A DNA stretch of 35,612 nt, from the NCBI GenBank assembly GCA_029936315.1, contig JAPYTD010000009.1, forward strand, positions 1 to 35,612, given 5' to 3'. The notes under the pieces were generated by a model. It was given only the letters and a program-made list of their open reading frames with translations, did not search any database and had not been told where the DNA came from. The translations under genes were made by a program, and so were the position numbers. How positions within the stretch are numbered: the stretch's first letter is position 1; each line of letters opens with the position of its first letter. This DNA is from Planctomycetota bacterium. Its GTDB lineage: Bacteria > Planctomycetota > UBA1135 > UBA2386. Of the stretch, positions 1 through 7,452 are shown piece after piece.

Positions 1-203
1 GTTTGGATTCGTTGGCGAACCAACCCGTGTCAAATAACCGGGACAACCCGGACTTCGGTCCGCAGAATGCTCGCCGCACGCTGCGCCTCGCCGAAGGCAA
101 GTGGGTTTCGACGCTGCAAAAACTGACCGGCCTGTCGCAGACCAAGTTCCGGGACTGGCAGCGCTGGCAGAACAAGAACAAGAGGTGGGAGCCGCCCCAG
201 TAA
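1..203 (+). CDS. C-terminal end of an unidentified protein (5' end outside window)
   Basis: The frame is open from the left edge to a TAA at 201-203, leaving about 66 residues of a longer protein. The tail is hydrophilic and Trp-rich, with a stretch reading KWVSTLQKLTG followed by FRDWQRWQNKNKRWE. Similar W-x-W-rich ends occur after HEAT-repeat regions in planctomycete proteins, and the lipoprotein at 32436-33317 has a comparable LRWRQWW stretch, but that is only a resemblance. A TTG at position 3 could be read as a start, yet nothing suggests the gene begins here. I do not recognise the family. Confidence 0.5.
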   Translation, partial: LDSLANQPVSNNRDNPDFGPQNARRTLRLAEGKWVSTLQKLTGLSQTKFRDWQRWQNKNKRWEPPQ

Positions 204-249
204 CGCGAGGTAGACTGATCACGCGCGCCCGCCCAGCCGCATCCGCAGC

Positions 250-372
250 ATGCTTCGTTCTTCCGTTTTGGCCAGTGGCCTTCTTCTTGCCATTGGCCCC
301 AATCTACCGGCGCAGGTCGGTCCAGACACGGGTGGCCACGAAGGCAATACCCCGGCCCCGCAGCCATCCTGA
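250..372 (+). CDS. Orphan signal peptide, 40-codon frame (small secreted peptide or gene remnant)
   Basis: An ATG at 250 opens a 40-residue frame ending at TGA 370-372. It begins with a textbook signal peptide: MLRSS, then the hydrophobic LASGLLLAIG, then NLPAQ with predicted cleavage before or after the Gln. This is the same Ala-Gln ending seen in other secreted proteins of the window. Only about 18 residues (rich in Gly and Pro) follow. No good ribosome binding site is visible. It may be a tiny secreted peptide, or the surviving N-terminus of a lost secreted protein. The stretch 204-486 otherwise shows no gene. Confidence 0.35.
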   Translation: MLRSSVLASGLLLAIGPNLPAQVGPDTGGHEGNTPAPQPS

Positions 373-486
373 GATCTGGGCGCTACGCCGATAGCCAACC
401 AGCCAGGCAAGCGTAGTCGCCGCGAACAGGCTACAATGCACCGGTGCCGACCACCCGTGTCGTCGCGACCCGTGCCTCCGCCAACC

Positions 487-2127
487 ATGCTTCGACTCGC
501 CCTTGCCACCGCGCTCCTCTGCGCAGCCGTCAATGCCCAGCTCGGGCCGATGTACGCGCCTGCCCAAAACCCGCAGACGCCGGAGAAGATCATTCTCGGC
601 AAGTTCTTGTTCTGGGATGAGCAACTGTCGAGCGATGACTCCGTTGCATGCGGCACCTGCCACCTGCCCGAGTTTGGCGGCACCGATGGCCGCACTCCGC
701 ACGCGTTGGCGCCCGGCCACGATGGCATCTACGGCACTGCCGACGACATCCACGGTTCGTCGGGCGTCGTGCGCCAAGCCAGCAACCGCACCTTCACGCC
801 ATCGGCGGTATTCGGACTGCAGCGTCAGGTCACAGGTCGCATGTCGCCGAGCAACCTCGGCGCTGGCCACCACGCAGACCTGTTTTGGGACCTGCGCGCA
901 CGTGGCCAGTTCACCGACCCGGAGACCAACCAGATCCTGATTCCGTTCAACGGCCAACTCGAGTCGCAAGCCGTCGGACCAATTCTCAGTTCGGTCGAGA
1001 TGGGCCACGTGGGTCGCACCTGGCAAGACGTGCGGCAGAAGCTGCAGAGCGTCGAGCCGCTCAAGCTCGCCAGCAACCTGACGCCGGACCTCGTCGCCGA
1101 ACTGGTGCTGCACCCCACCTACCCCACGATGTTTGCCTCGGCGTTTGGCGATCCCGCGATCAACTCGGCACGCATTGCGTTCGCCCTCGCCAGCTACCAG
1201 CGCACGCTCAACCCCGACCAGACCGCGTGGGATCAGTTCATTGCCGGCAACACCAACGCGATGACGCCGTACGAGCAACAGGGCTACTCGTTGTTCTCCA
1301 ACCAAGGCAACTGCCACGCATGCCACTGGGAACCGCTGTTCTCTGATGACCTGCCGCACAACCTCGGGCTGCGCCCAATCTCAGAGGACATCGGAGCCTT
1401 CGTCTCAACCAACGACCCGTTCGATATCGGCGGCTTCAAGACGCCATCGCTGCGCAACGCGGCGCTCAAGCAACGGCTGTTCCACAACGGCCAGAGCGTG
1501 GCACTCAACGATCCCGGGCAACTGACCGACGCAACCTCGACCCTCAACATCTACCTGCAAGGTGGCGGCGTCGACCTGAGCAACCTCGACCCGTTCATGC
1601 TGCCATTGATCAACCTGGGAGTGACCGCGAACGACCTGGTCATCATTCAGGACTTCATCACGACGGCACTGACCGACTCGCGCGCGGCCAACCGGCAACC
1701 GCCGTTCGATCACCCGGACCTGCGCTCGATGGCGATCGCACCACCGCGCGTCTTTGGCACCGGCCTGGCCGGCAGCAGCGAACCGTTCTTGATCGACACC
1801 GCGCCGCCATACGTCGGCAACCTCGAGTATCGCCTCGGTCTCGCCGGCGGCGACGGCGCTGGTCTCGCTGTCTTGACCTATGGCTTCCAGTCGTTTGAAC
1901 CGGGTCTGAACTTCGCCGGCTTGCCATGGAACGTGAACGTACACGACTGGCTGCCGGTCGCCTTGCAGGGAGCGGCTGGCGCACCAGGCTATGCGACGCT
2001 GCACCTGCCGATCCCCGATGTGCCAACGCTGTCGCTGCTGCCGCTCTACTGGCAGTTGTTTTGCGACGACCCACAGGCACCCAACGGCATCTCGACCAGC
2101 CCGGGTTGGGAGTTCATCCTCCACTAG
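487..2127 (+). CDS. Secreted diheme cytochrome c peroxidase-like protein (MauG/CcpA family)
   Basis: Encodes 546 residues. The ATG at 487 is chosen because it opens directly into a signal peptide (MLRLALATALLCAAVNAQ); an upstream ATG at 436 would add 17 charged, Pro-rich residues. Two CXXCH haem-binding motifs are present, CGTCH at residues 55-59 and CHACH at 276-280, as in bacterial diheme peroxidases, which reduce hydrogen peroxide or oxidise partner proteins in the periplasm. The typical TPSLRNAALK...FHNG block follows the second haem. From about residue 423 (FGTG) there is an extra domain of about 120 residues that is not part of the peroxidase fold. It looks like the beta-rich tail common on secreted planctomycete proteins. 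No Shine-Dalgarno is evident. The gene converges on the S9 peptidase. The haem family is secure; the substrate is unknown. Confidence 0.88.
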   Translation: MLRLALATALLCAAVNAQLGPMYAPAQNPQTPEKIILGKFLFWDEQLSSDDSVACGTCHLPEFGGTDGRTPHALAPGHDGIYGTADDIHGSSGVVRQASNRTFTPSAVFGLQRQVTGRMSPSNLGAGHHADLFWDLRARGQFTDPETNQILIPFNGQLESQAVGPILSSVEMGHVGRTWQDVRQKLQSVEPLKLASNLTPDLVAELVLHPTYPTMFASAFGDPAINSARIAFALASYQRTLNPDQTAWDQFIAGNTNAMTPYEQQGYSLFSNQGNCHACHWEPLFSDDLPHNLGLRPISEDIGAFVSTNDPFDIGGFKTPSLRNAALKQRLFHNGQSVALNDPGQLTDATSTLNIYLQGGGVDLSNLDPFMLPLINLGVTANDLVIIQDFITTALTDSRAANRQPPFDHPDLRSMAIAPPRVFGTGLAGSSEPFLIDTAPPYVGNLEYRLGLAGGDGAGLAVLTYGFQSFEPGLNFAGLPWNVNVHDWLPVALQGAAGAPGYATLHLPIPDVPTLSLLPLYWQLFCDDPQAPNGISTSPGWEFILH

Positions 2128-2137
2128 GCGGGCCGAA

Positions 2138-2162
2138 CCGTGAAGGGCGTGCCCTCTCACGG
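2138..2162. terminator. Hairpin shared by convergent genes
   Basis: CCGTGA plus AGGGC at 2138-2148 pairs with GCCCT, one bulged C, then TCACGG at 2151-2162. This gives an 11-base-pair potential stem, realistically about 9 pairs with a GCGTGC loop. It fills most of the 40-base gap between the cytochrome stop and the peptidase stop, so it could serve both strands. There is no T-run, so it would be a non-canonical terminator. Confidence 0.55.
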
Positions 2163-2167
2163 CGCCA

Positions 2168-4219
2168 CTACTTCGGATAGACGACGTCGAGCGGCGGCAC
2201 AGCTTTGTTGCGACGATCGCCGTCGCCAAACAGGTAGTGCTCAAACCACCGCAGCGTGCGCACCGTGTAGTCCAGTCGGTTGACGTTGAGCCGGTTGCCG
2301 TGGCCCTCACCGGTGTATTGCACGAAGCGAACCGGCGTATCGGTCGCGAACTTGACCGCGCGATACAGCATCAACGGTTGGCTCGGATGCACGCGTGGAT
2401 CGCTCGTGCCACCAGCCAACAACAACGGCGTATCGCAGTGCTCGGCCCAATTGAGTGGACTGCGGTCGGCGAGCAGTCCGGGCTGCTGCCACGGCCACTT
2501 CTCCTGGTAGTGCACGTAGTAGAACTCCATTGCGATGTTGGTGGTCATCCACTTGGTGCGCATGTCGACGAAGGGCACGAAGCTGACCGCCGCGGCAAAG
2601 TGCTTGCTCTCCCGCGTCGCCGCCCACGCCGCCGTGTAACCGCCGTAGCTGCCACCCCCGACCCCGACGCGCGTGCGATCGATCATGCCGAGCTTGTCGA
2701 AGTGCGCGATCGCATCAAGGTGATCGTCGAACTCCTTGCCCATCGGATCACCGTGATCGTGCTTGCAGAACGCGACACCATAGCCAGTCGACGAACGGTA
2801 GTTCGGGTACCACGACATGACGCCGCGTGCCGCCAGTAGATGGCCCCACTGCGAGTAGGTCGTCAACCAGCCGTTGCTGTAGTGCGACTCCGGGCCGCCG
2901 TGTGCAACGATCACCAGTGGATAGCGAGTGCGCATTTGGTAGCCGATCGGCAACACCAGCAAGCCTTCGACCATCAAGCCGTCGCGGGTGCGGTACTTGA
3001 CGACGCGCTGTTCGCCGAAGGCGCGGTTGGCGAGGTTTGCGTTCGTATTGGTCAAGCGGTGCGCCTGCGCCTTCTCGGGCTCACTTGATGGCGAAAACAG
3101 TTCAGCCGGGTGGTTGGCGTGGCTCGCGGTAAACACAAACTTGCCGGCGTGGTTGCTGAACCCCGAGATCGCCAGCTGGCTCTCTCTTGGCTCATAGCTC
3201 CGCTGCTGACCCGCCGACGCATCAAGGTGACGCAGCCGCGTGCGCACCCCGATGCTCTCCTGCACCAAAAAGCCCGACGGCGTCGCCTGCAGGTGTTGCA
3301 CCATGCCGGCGAAGCCGTGCGTCATCGGCGTCGGGCCACCACTTCCGTCGGTCGCGATGGTGAACAGACTGCCGGCGTGAGGATCATTGCGATCGGCTGC
3401 CGAGATGTAGGCGAGCAAGTGGCCGGCAGGCGAGAAGGCGAAGTCGCCGAGCTTGCCAGGGTTGTCGACCAGCTTGCTGAGCTTGCCAGTGGCGACATCG
3501 AGCAGGTGCAAGCGCTTCTTCATGTAGCTCGCGTCGACGGTGTTCTCGGGCGCGCAGGCACACGCAAGGGTCTTGCCGTCCGGCGACCACTCGAAGCCGT
3601 AGACCGTCACGTGCTCGGTCAGGCGGCGCGGTTCGCCACCTTGCTCGACAACCCACAGCGACAGGTGACGCCAGTCTTCGTCAACGACGACCGGTCGGAT
3701 GCCGCTCGCGTAGGCGGCAGCACGCGCCTTGGGCCGCGCGTCCAACACCGTGAACGCAATCGCCTTGCCATCCGGGCGCCAGCGATAGCTCGCAACCGAG
3801 CGCGTTGCCGCGAAGACCTTCGCCTCGCCGCCTGCAATCGACTGCACGACGACTTGCATCTTGCCATCGACACGACGCTTGAACGAAACCGCGCGCGCCC
3901 CGGGTCGCAGCACCATGCTGCCCGCGCTGTTCTTGCCTTTGACGAGCCAGCGGATCTTCGGCATGACGTCGCCAGCTTGGTTCTCAAGCGATTCGATGAC
4001 ACCAAGATGCAGATAACTGCCGCCCGACCCATCTTTGAGGGGCACCGGCACCACCATATTGAACGCAACAAAACCGTCCCCTAGCTGGGGATTGATAATG
4101 GTTCGTAAGTTCAGTGCTTCCGTCACGGACAGCGGTTCTTGCGTCCGTGGATTACTATTCACCAAGCCGACGGCGCCGCAAACAAGCAGCGCGGCAACGG
4201 ATCTGATCGAGTTCGCCAT
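2168..4219 (-). CDS. S9 family (prolyl oligopeptidase-type) serine peptidase
   Basis: Encodes 683 residues from the ATG at 4219, chosen because it opens a signal peptide (MANSIRSVAALLVCGAVGLVNS); 51 upstream codons in frame look non-coding. The first 400 or so residues contain WRPDGKAIAF and EWSPDGKTLAC, typical of the TolB-like beta-propeller of dipeptidyl-peptidase IV/acylaminoacyl peptidases. The C-terminal part is an alpha/beta hydrolase with nucleophile Ser524 in GGGSYGG, Asp607 in GTSDPRVHP and His640 in GEGHGN, so the catalytic triad is complete. HGGPESHYSNGW forms the usual oxyanion-side block. It probably cleaves short peptides outside the cytoplasmic membrane. Promoter and start lie in the short divergent gap with the small gene at 4327. 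Confidence 0.9.
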   Translation of the reverse strand: MANSIRSVAALLVCGAVGLVNSNPRTQEPLSVTEALNLRTIINPQLGDGFVAFNMVVPVPLKDGSGGSYLHLGVIESLENQAGDVMPKIRWLVKGKNSAGSMVLRPGARAVSFKRRVDGKMQVVVQSIAGGEAKVFAATRSVASYRWRPDGKAIAFTVLDARPKARAAAYASGIRPVVVDEDWRHLSLWVVEQGGEPRRLTEHVTVYGFEWSPDGKTLACACAPENTVDASYMKKRLHLLDVATGKLSKLVDNPGKLGDFAFSPAGHLLAYISAADRNDPHAGSLFTIATDGSGGPTPMTHGFAGMVQHLQATPSGFLVQESIGVRTRLRHLDASAGQQRSYEPRESQLAISGFSNHAGKFVFTASHANHPAELFSPSSEPEKAQAHRLTNTNANLANRAFGEQRVVKYRTRDGLMVEGLLVLPIGYQMRTRYPLVIVAHGGPESHYSNGWLTTYSQWGHLLAARGVMSWYPNYRSSTGYGVAFCKHDHGDPMGKEFDDHLDAIAHFDKLGMIDRTRVGVGGGSYGGYTAAWAATRESKHFAAAVSFVPFVDMRTKWMTTNIAMEFYYVHYQEKWPWQQPGLLADRSPLNWAEHCDTPLLLAGGTSDPRVHPSQPLMLYRAVKFATDTPVRFVQYTGEGHGNRLNVNRLDYTVRTLRWFEHYLFGDGDRRNKAVPPLDVVYPK

Positions 4220-4326
4220 GGCATCGACGATACCCTGCCGAACGGCCACGAACCTCAACCCTGATGCCAATGCGCGCTGTTGTTGCTCACTTCCGACACT
4301 AGGCTTGTGTGCAATCCGGTGATGCC

Positions 4327-4575
4327 ATGCACCTCTTCGAACTGACTTCTGACGATCGTCGCAAACTGGCACAAGCGTGTCTGCGCGAAAGCGTTGATGA
4401 GAGTTACGTCAGCTTCGTAGCTCGACACCTCAACGTTGCCGACGCTTCGTGGCGCTGGTGCTGTGGCAGCAACTGCGATCCGTGCGTAAATGCTTTAGGC
4501 AGAGCAGTGGACCGCGCAAGGCGCGAGCTTTGTGTGGAACCACCAGGGCTATCCGCGGAAGACTCTCCATCGTAA
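4327..4575 (+). CDS. Small hypothetical protein with CCGSNCDPC motif
   Basis: Encodes 82 residues from ATG 4327 (a GTG at 4309 would add six). It is hydrophilic and helical, with a compact Cys-rich centre: WRWCCGSNCDPCV, four cysteines within nine residues, followed by the helix LGRAVDRARREL. The motif spacing suggests metal or Fe-S binding, or a redox site, but that is inference. No signal peptide or membrane segment is seen. It stops 11 bases before the CBS-domain gene and may be co-transcribed with it. I recall similar short planctomycete hypotheticals, but cannot name a family. Confidence 0.55.
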   Translation: MHLFELTSDDRRKLAQACLRESVDESYVSFVARHLNVADASWRWCCGSNCDPCVNALGRAVDRARRELCVEPPGLSAEDSPS

Positions 4576-4586
4576 GATACACCGCC

Positions 4587-5054
4587 ATGGACACGAGCCG
4601 AACCGTGCTGCTGGCCCAGCACGTCATGCAAAGCGCCGTCTTCGTCCTGAGTCACGACCGACAAGTTCTCGACGCAGTAGACGATTTGATTCAAAGAGGT
4701 TTCTCGGGTGCACCGGTAATCGAGCACAACCGCGTCGTTGGAGTTTTCAGTGAGCGCGATGCGCTGACCGCGATCGCTGCCGCGCACTACGAGCAGGAAC
4801 CACCGGGACTGGTATCCCAGCACATGCGCCGCGACTTCGCAGTGGTTGCCGCGGACGCGGACGTCTTCGAAGTGGCATCCGTCTTCCGCGACCAGCCGAT
4901 TCGTCGGGTGCCCGTGGTCGACGTGGAGCGCCGTCTGCTTGGCATCATCTCGCGCGGCGACTTGCTCAAGGCGTTGCGCACGACGTTCCGTTCGCGCCAG
5001 CCAACCAAGTACGAGCAGCTGCAAGAGCACATGTCGCTGCGACACGGCAGCTAG
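4587..5054 (+). CDS. CBS-domain pair protein
   Basis: Encodes 155 residues from ATG 4587. It consists almost entirely of two tandem CBS motifs: residues about 10-70 (VMQSAVFVLSHDRQVLDAV ... GAPVIEHNRVVGVFSERDAL) and about 75-140 (MRRDFAVVAADADVFEVASVF ... RRVPVVDVERRLLGIISRGDLLKAL). Stand-alone CBS pairs (Bateman modules) bind adenosine nucleotides and act as energy or second-messenger sensors. No effector domain is attached, so the partner is unknown. An earlier in-frame start at 4449 overlaps the preceding small gene and is unlikely. The gene converges with a truncated-looking secreted protein, 15 bases away. Confidence 0.85.
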   Translation: MDTSRTVLLAQHVMQSAVFVLSHDRQVLDAVDDLIQRGFSGAPVIEHNRVVGVFSERDALTAIAAAHYEQEPPGLVSQHMRRDFAVVAADADVFEVASVFRDQPIRRVPVVDVERRLLGIISRGDLLKALRTTFRSRQPTKYEQLQEHMSLRHGS

Positions 5055-5069
5055 AAAGCAGCCCCACTG

Positions 5070-5378
5070 CTACTGCTTCAGGCCAGACAGGAAGATGTCC
5101 GCGCCCAGTTGGATCGCGCGGCGGATGCGCGACTTCGCCTGCCCCCTGTACATCGCGGAAACTTGCGGCGCGAGTTCGACCCGGAAGACGCGCATCATGT
5201 CGCCGCCATCGGACAGCACCGCGACCGGCGGTCGTTTCAACTTGCGACCGCATACCTTCTCGACCACCGGTTGCAGTTCGAGGACCAGTTTCTGCAGGCC
5301 GCGATCATCGAGGCGATTGAGATCCTGCGCCGGCAAGACACTCGCCAGGCAAAGCGCAACGAGCGTGCGCGAAGGCAA
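5070..5378 (-). CDS. Short secreted hypothetical protein, possibly a truncated gene
   Basis: Encodes 102 residues. The only workable start is TTG at 5378, because an in-frame TGA lies immediately upstream. It begins with a signal peptide (SRTLVALCLASVLPAQ) followed by a helical, charged region with VEKVCGRKLKRPPVAVL and FRVELAPQVSAMYRG. That pattern reads like the N-terminal lead-in of larger secreted planctomycete proteins, in which a catalytic part would follow. Here the frame stops after GLKQ, 15 bases from the convergent CBS gene. It starts 14 bases after the stop of the upstream TMTC-like gene, so it may be co-expressed. It could be a genuine small secreted protein or a 3'-truncated remnant. 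Confidence 0.5.
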   Translation of the reverse strand: MPSRTLVALCLASVLPAQDLNRLDDRGLQKLVLELQPVVEKVCGRKLKRPPVAVLSDGGDMMRVFRVELAPQVSAMYRGQAKSRIRRAIQLGADIFLSGLKQ

Positions 5379-5392
5379 TCACATACTGGGAT

Positions 5393-7309
5393 TCATGAGC
5401 CTGCTACCGCATCGGCTTGGGCGGTCGCCCCCAACGCTCGCAGCTCCAATGCGATCATCGGCAAGATTGCCAACGCATCGACCCCCCCCGCCTGAATCGC
5501 AGCCACAGCCTTCTGGCGAACGGACTGGGGCGGCTCCGCCCGTAAGACCTGAGCCATCGCCTTCGCTAGCAGACGACGTGAGTCCTGGTCCTTAGGATGT
5601 CCATTGACCACGAACAACGCATGCCAGGCAGCCTCTCTGTGTTCATTGAGCGCCAGCAAACACGTCGCCATGCGGCGACGCGATTCCAACACGTCGGGCG
5701 TGCGCGCCAACACCCATTGCAATTCGACGATGGCCTTCTGCCACTGCCGCGACTCGGTTAAAGCCCACGCCAACGTCACATGCGCGGCGTAGTTCCCCGG
5801 ATGATTTCCGACGACTTCCATGCTCAGCCGCACCGCTTCCTTCTGGTCCCCCTGCTTGAGGGACAACACGGCCAGGTTGGTGCGAGCGTTCGGCTCGTGG
5901 GGCGCCAACTCAAGCGCGCGCAAGTAGAACTTCTTGGCCTCTAGGGGATTGCCCGACAAGTGCTCGACGACGCCGAGATTGGTATTGGCCTCATCACTGG
6001 TGTCATCAATGACGAGGCATCGCGTCAGGTAGTCGCGGGCTTTGTCGAGTTCGCGCGCATCGGTTGCCAATTTGCCAAGGTTGACCAGCGACAACGCTGA
6101 GCGCGGGTTCTTCTCCAGCGTGATCGTGAACATCCGTTCGAAGCTGTCGTACTGCGGCAACAACGTCGATGTCGTGATCGCCATCAACACCAACCATGCG
6201 CCGGCAACAGCAATCGCGATGTTCTCCGCGACGCGAGCCATCAACAGGCGCGTCGCGACGGCGGACACCGCGACGATCACACCGATACTCGCGTGGTATT
6301 GGAAGTGGTCCGCCACAAACGAGTAGCGGAACGGATAGACGTCAAAGAACCCGATCGCTGGCACCAACGTACCGCCAAACAGCAGCAACATCGCCGCTGG
6401 ACCGCGACCGATCCTTGCGCGCAACAACCAGGTAGTGGCGACTGCGACCAGCGCACCAATCGGCGCCGCCCACAGCAGCATCGAGGGCGGGTTCACGTCC
6501 CAACGCGGGTAGTTGAAGCAGGTATCAAACGGCCACAGCAGGCTACCGAAATAGAACCAGCACGCGCTGCCTGCGACGACCAGACGTTGGCTGCCGACCA
6601 ATTGCCACGGGGCATGCGCTGCGCCCACGTGGGTCGCCTCGAGATGCACAGTGATCCAACCCAGCACCGCCCCGATAGCGAACCAGGGCAACGCTCCCAT
6701 GATCGCGCGCTTGTTGATCGTGCCATCGCGCCACCACACGACGATCAGCAGCGCCGCCGGCAGCGACGCGGTGACCGTCTTGCTCAAGAGCGCGCCGAGC
6801 AACCAGAGGAAGCCGATCCCGTAGCTGCGGTTGTCCTGCTCGTCGTGCCACCGCAACCAGCGCTCCGCAGCGAGCAGGTAACACAGAAGCGAAAGCACGT
6901 TCTTGCGCTCCGTGATCCACGCGACCGACTCGACGTGCACCGGATGCACCAAGAACCACAGCGAGGCAAACCAGATTCCTGGCACCGCCAATCGTCGCCC
7001 CAGACGCAACAACACGAACGCCGAAACGCCGTGTAGGACCACGTTGACCAGGTGGTAGCCGACTGCGGAGAGCCCCCAGATTCGGTACTCAAGCCAAAAC
7101 GACGTGTGCACCAGCGGGTAGTACTGCGGCAGAGAGGTCGGCTCAAACCAGATACTGGCCAACCCGCCCCACGTGCGCAGGACGGAGTTATTGGTGACGT
7201 AGTCGTCGTCGTCCCAGATGAAGCCGCACTGCGCCACCCGCCAGTAGCTGAGCAACAAGAAAACGACGATCAGGCCAACGGGAGCCCACTTGGATCGCAG
7301 GAATGCCAT
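5393..7309 (-). CDS. TMTC-like polytopic membrane protein with C-terminal TPR repeats
   Basis: Encodes 638 residues from ATG 7309; the 39 in-frame codons before it look non-coding. Residues 1-390 hold about nine to ten membrane helices. Signature blocks are CGFIWDDDDYVTNN (acidic DDDD at 33-36, just after helix 1), HPVHVESVAWITERKN at 122-137 and YPFRYSFVADHFQYHASIG at 325-343. These match the TMTC/O-mannosyltransferase-like family, a GT-C fold in which the acidic motif after helix 1 is catalytic. Residues about 400-600 form four to five TPR units (SLVNLGKLATDARELDKARDYL, EANTNLGVVEHLSGNPLEAKKFY and so on). It probably transfers a sugar from a lipid carrier to exported proteins; the acceptor is unknown. 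It is divergent from the molybdopterin gene. Confidence 0.82.
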   Translation of the reverse strand: MAFLRSKWAPVGLIVVFLLLSYWRVAQCGFIWDDDDYVTNNSVLRTWGGLASIWFEPTSLPQYYPLVHTSFWLEYRIWGLSAVGYHLVNVVLHGVSAFVLLRLGRRLAVPGIWFASLWFLVHPVHVESVAWITERKNVLSLLCYLLAAERWLRWHDEQDNRSYGIGFLWLLGALLSKTVTASLPAALLIVVWWRDGTINKRAIMGALPWFAIGAVLGWITVHLEATHVGAAHAPWQLVGSQRLVVAGSACWFYFGSLLWPFDTCFNYPRWDVNPPSMLLWAAPIGALVAVATTWLLRARIGRGPAAMLLLFGGTLVPAIGFFDVYPFRYSFVADHFQYHASIGVIVAVSAVATRLLMARVAENIAIAVAGAWLVLMAITTSTLLPQYDSFERMFTITLEKNPRSALSLVNLGKLATDARELDKARDYLTRCLVIDDTSDEANTNLGVVEHLSGNPLEAKKFYLRALELAPHEPNARTNLAVLSLKQGDQKEAVRLSMEVVGNHPGNYAAHVTLAWALTESRQWQKAIVELQWVLARTPDVLESRRRMATCLLALNEHREAAWHALFVVNGHPKDQDSRRLLAKAMAQVLRAEPPQSVRQKAVAAIQAGGVDALAILPMIALELRALGATAQADAVAGS

Positions 7310-7452
7310 TCGCTGCCAAACCTGAACCGCTGAGGCTGGGGAAAGCAATGCGCACGATGAGGGTTGCGTGACCTCGAACAGGTTTTTGCACCTCGCTGGA
7401 TCCCACTCCGGATCCCCCGCCGACAAGGTGGATCCGACGGCACCGGCCTTCT

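Noticed and set aside
432..437. TACAAT as a -10 box for the cytochrome gene
   Set aside because: No acceptable -35 element is found at the right distance. It remains possible but unsupported.
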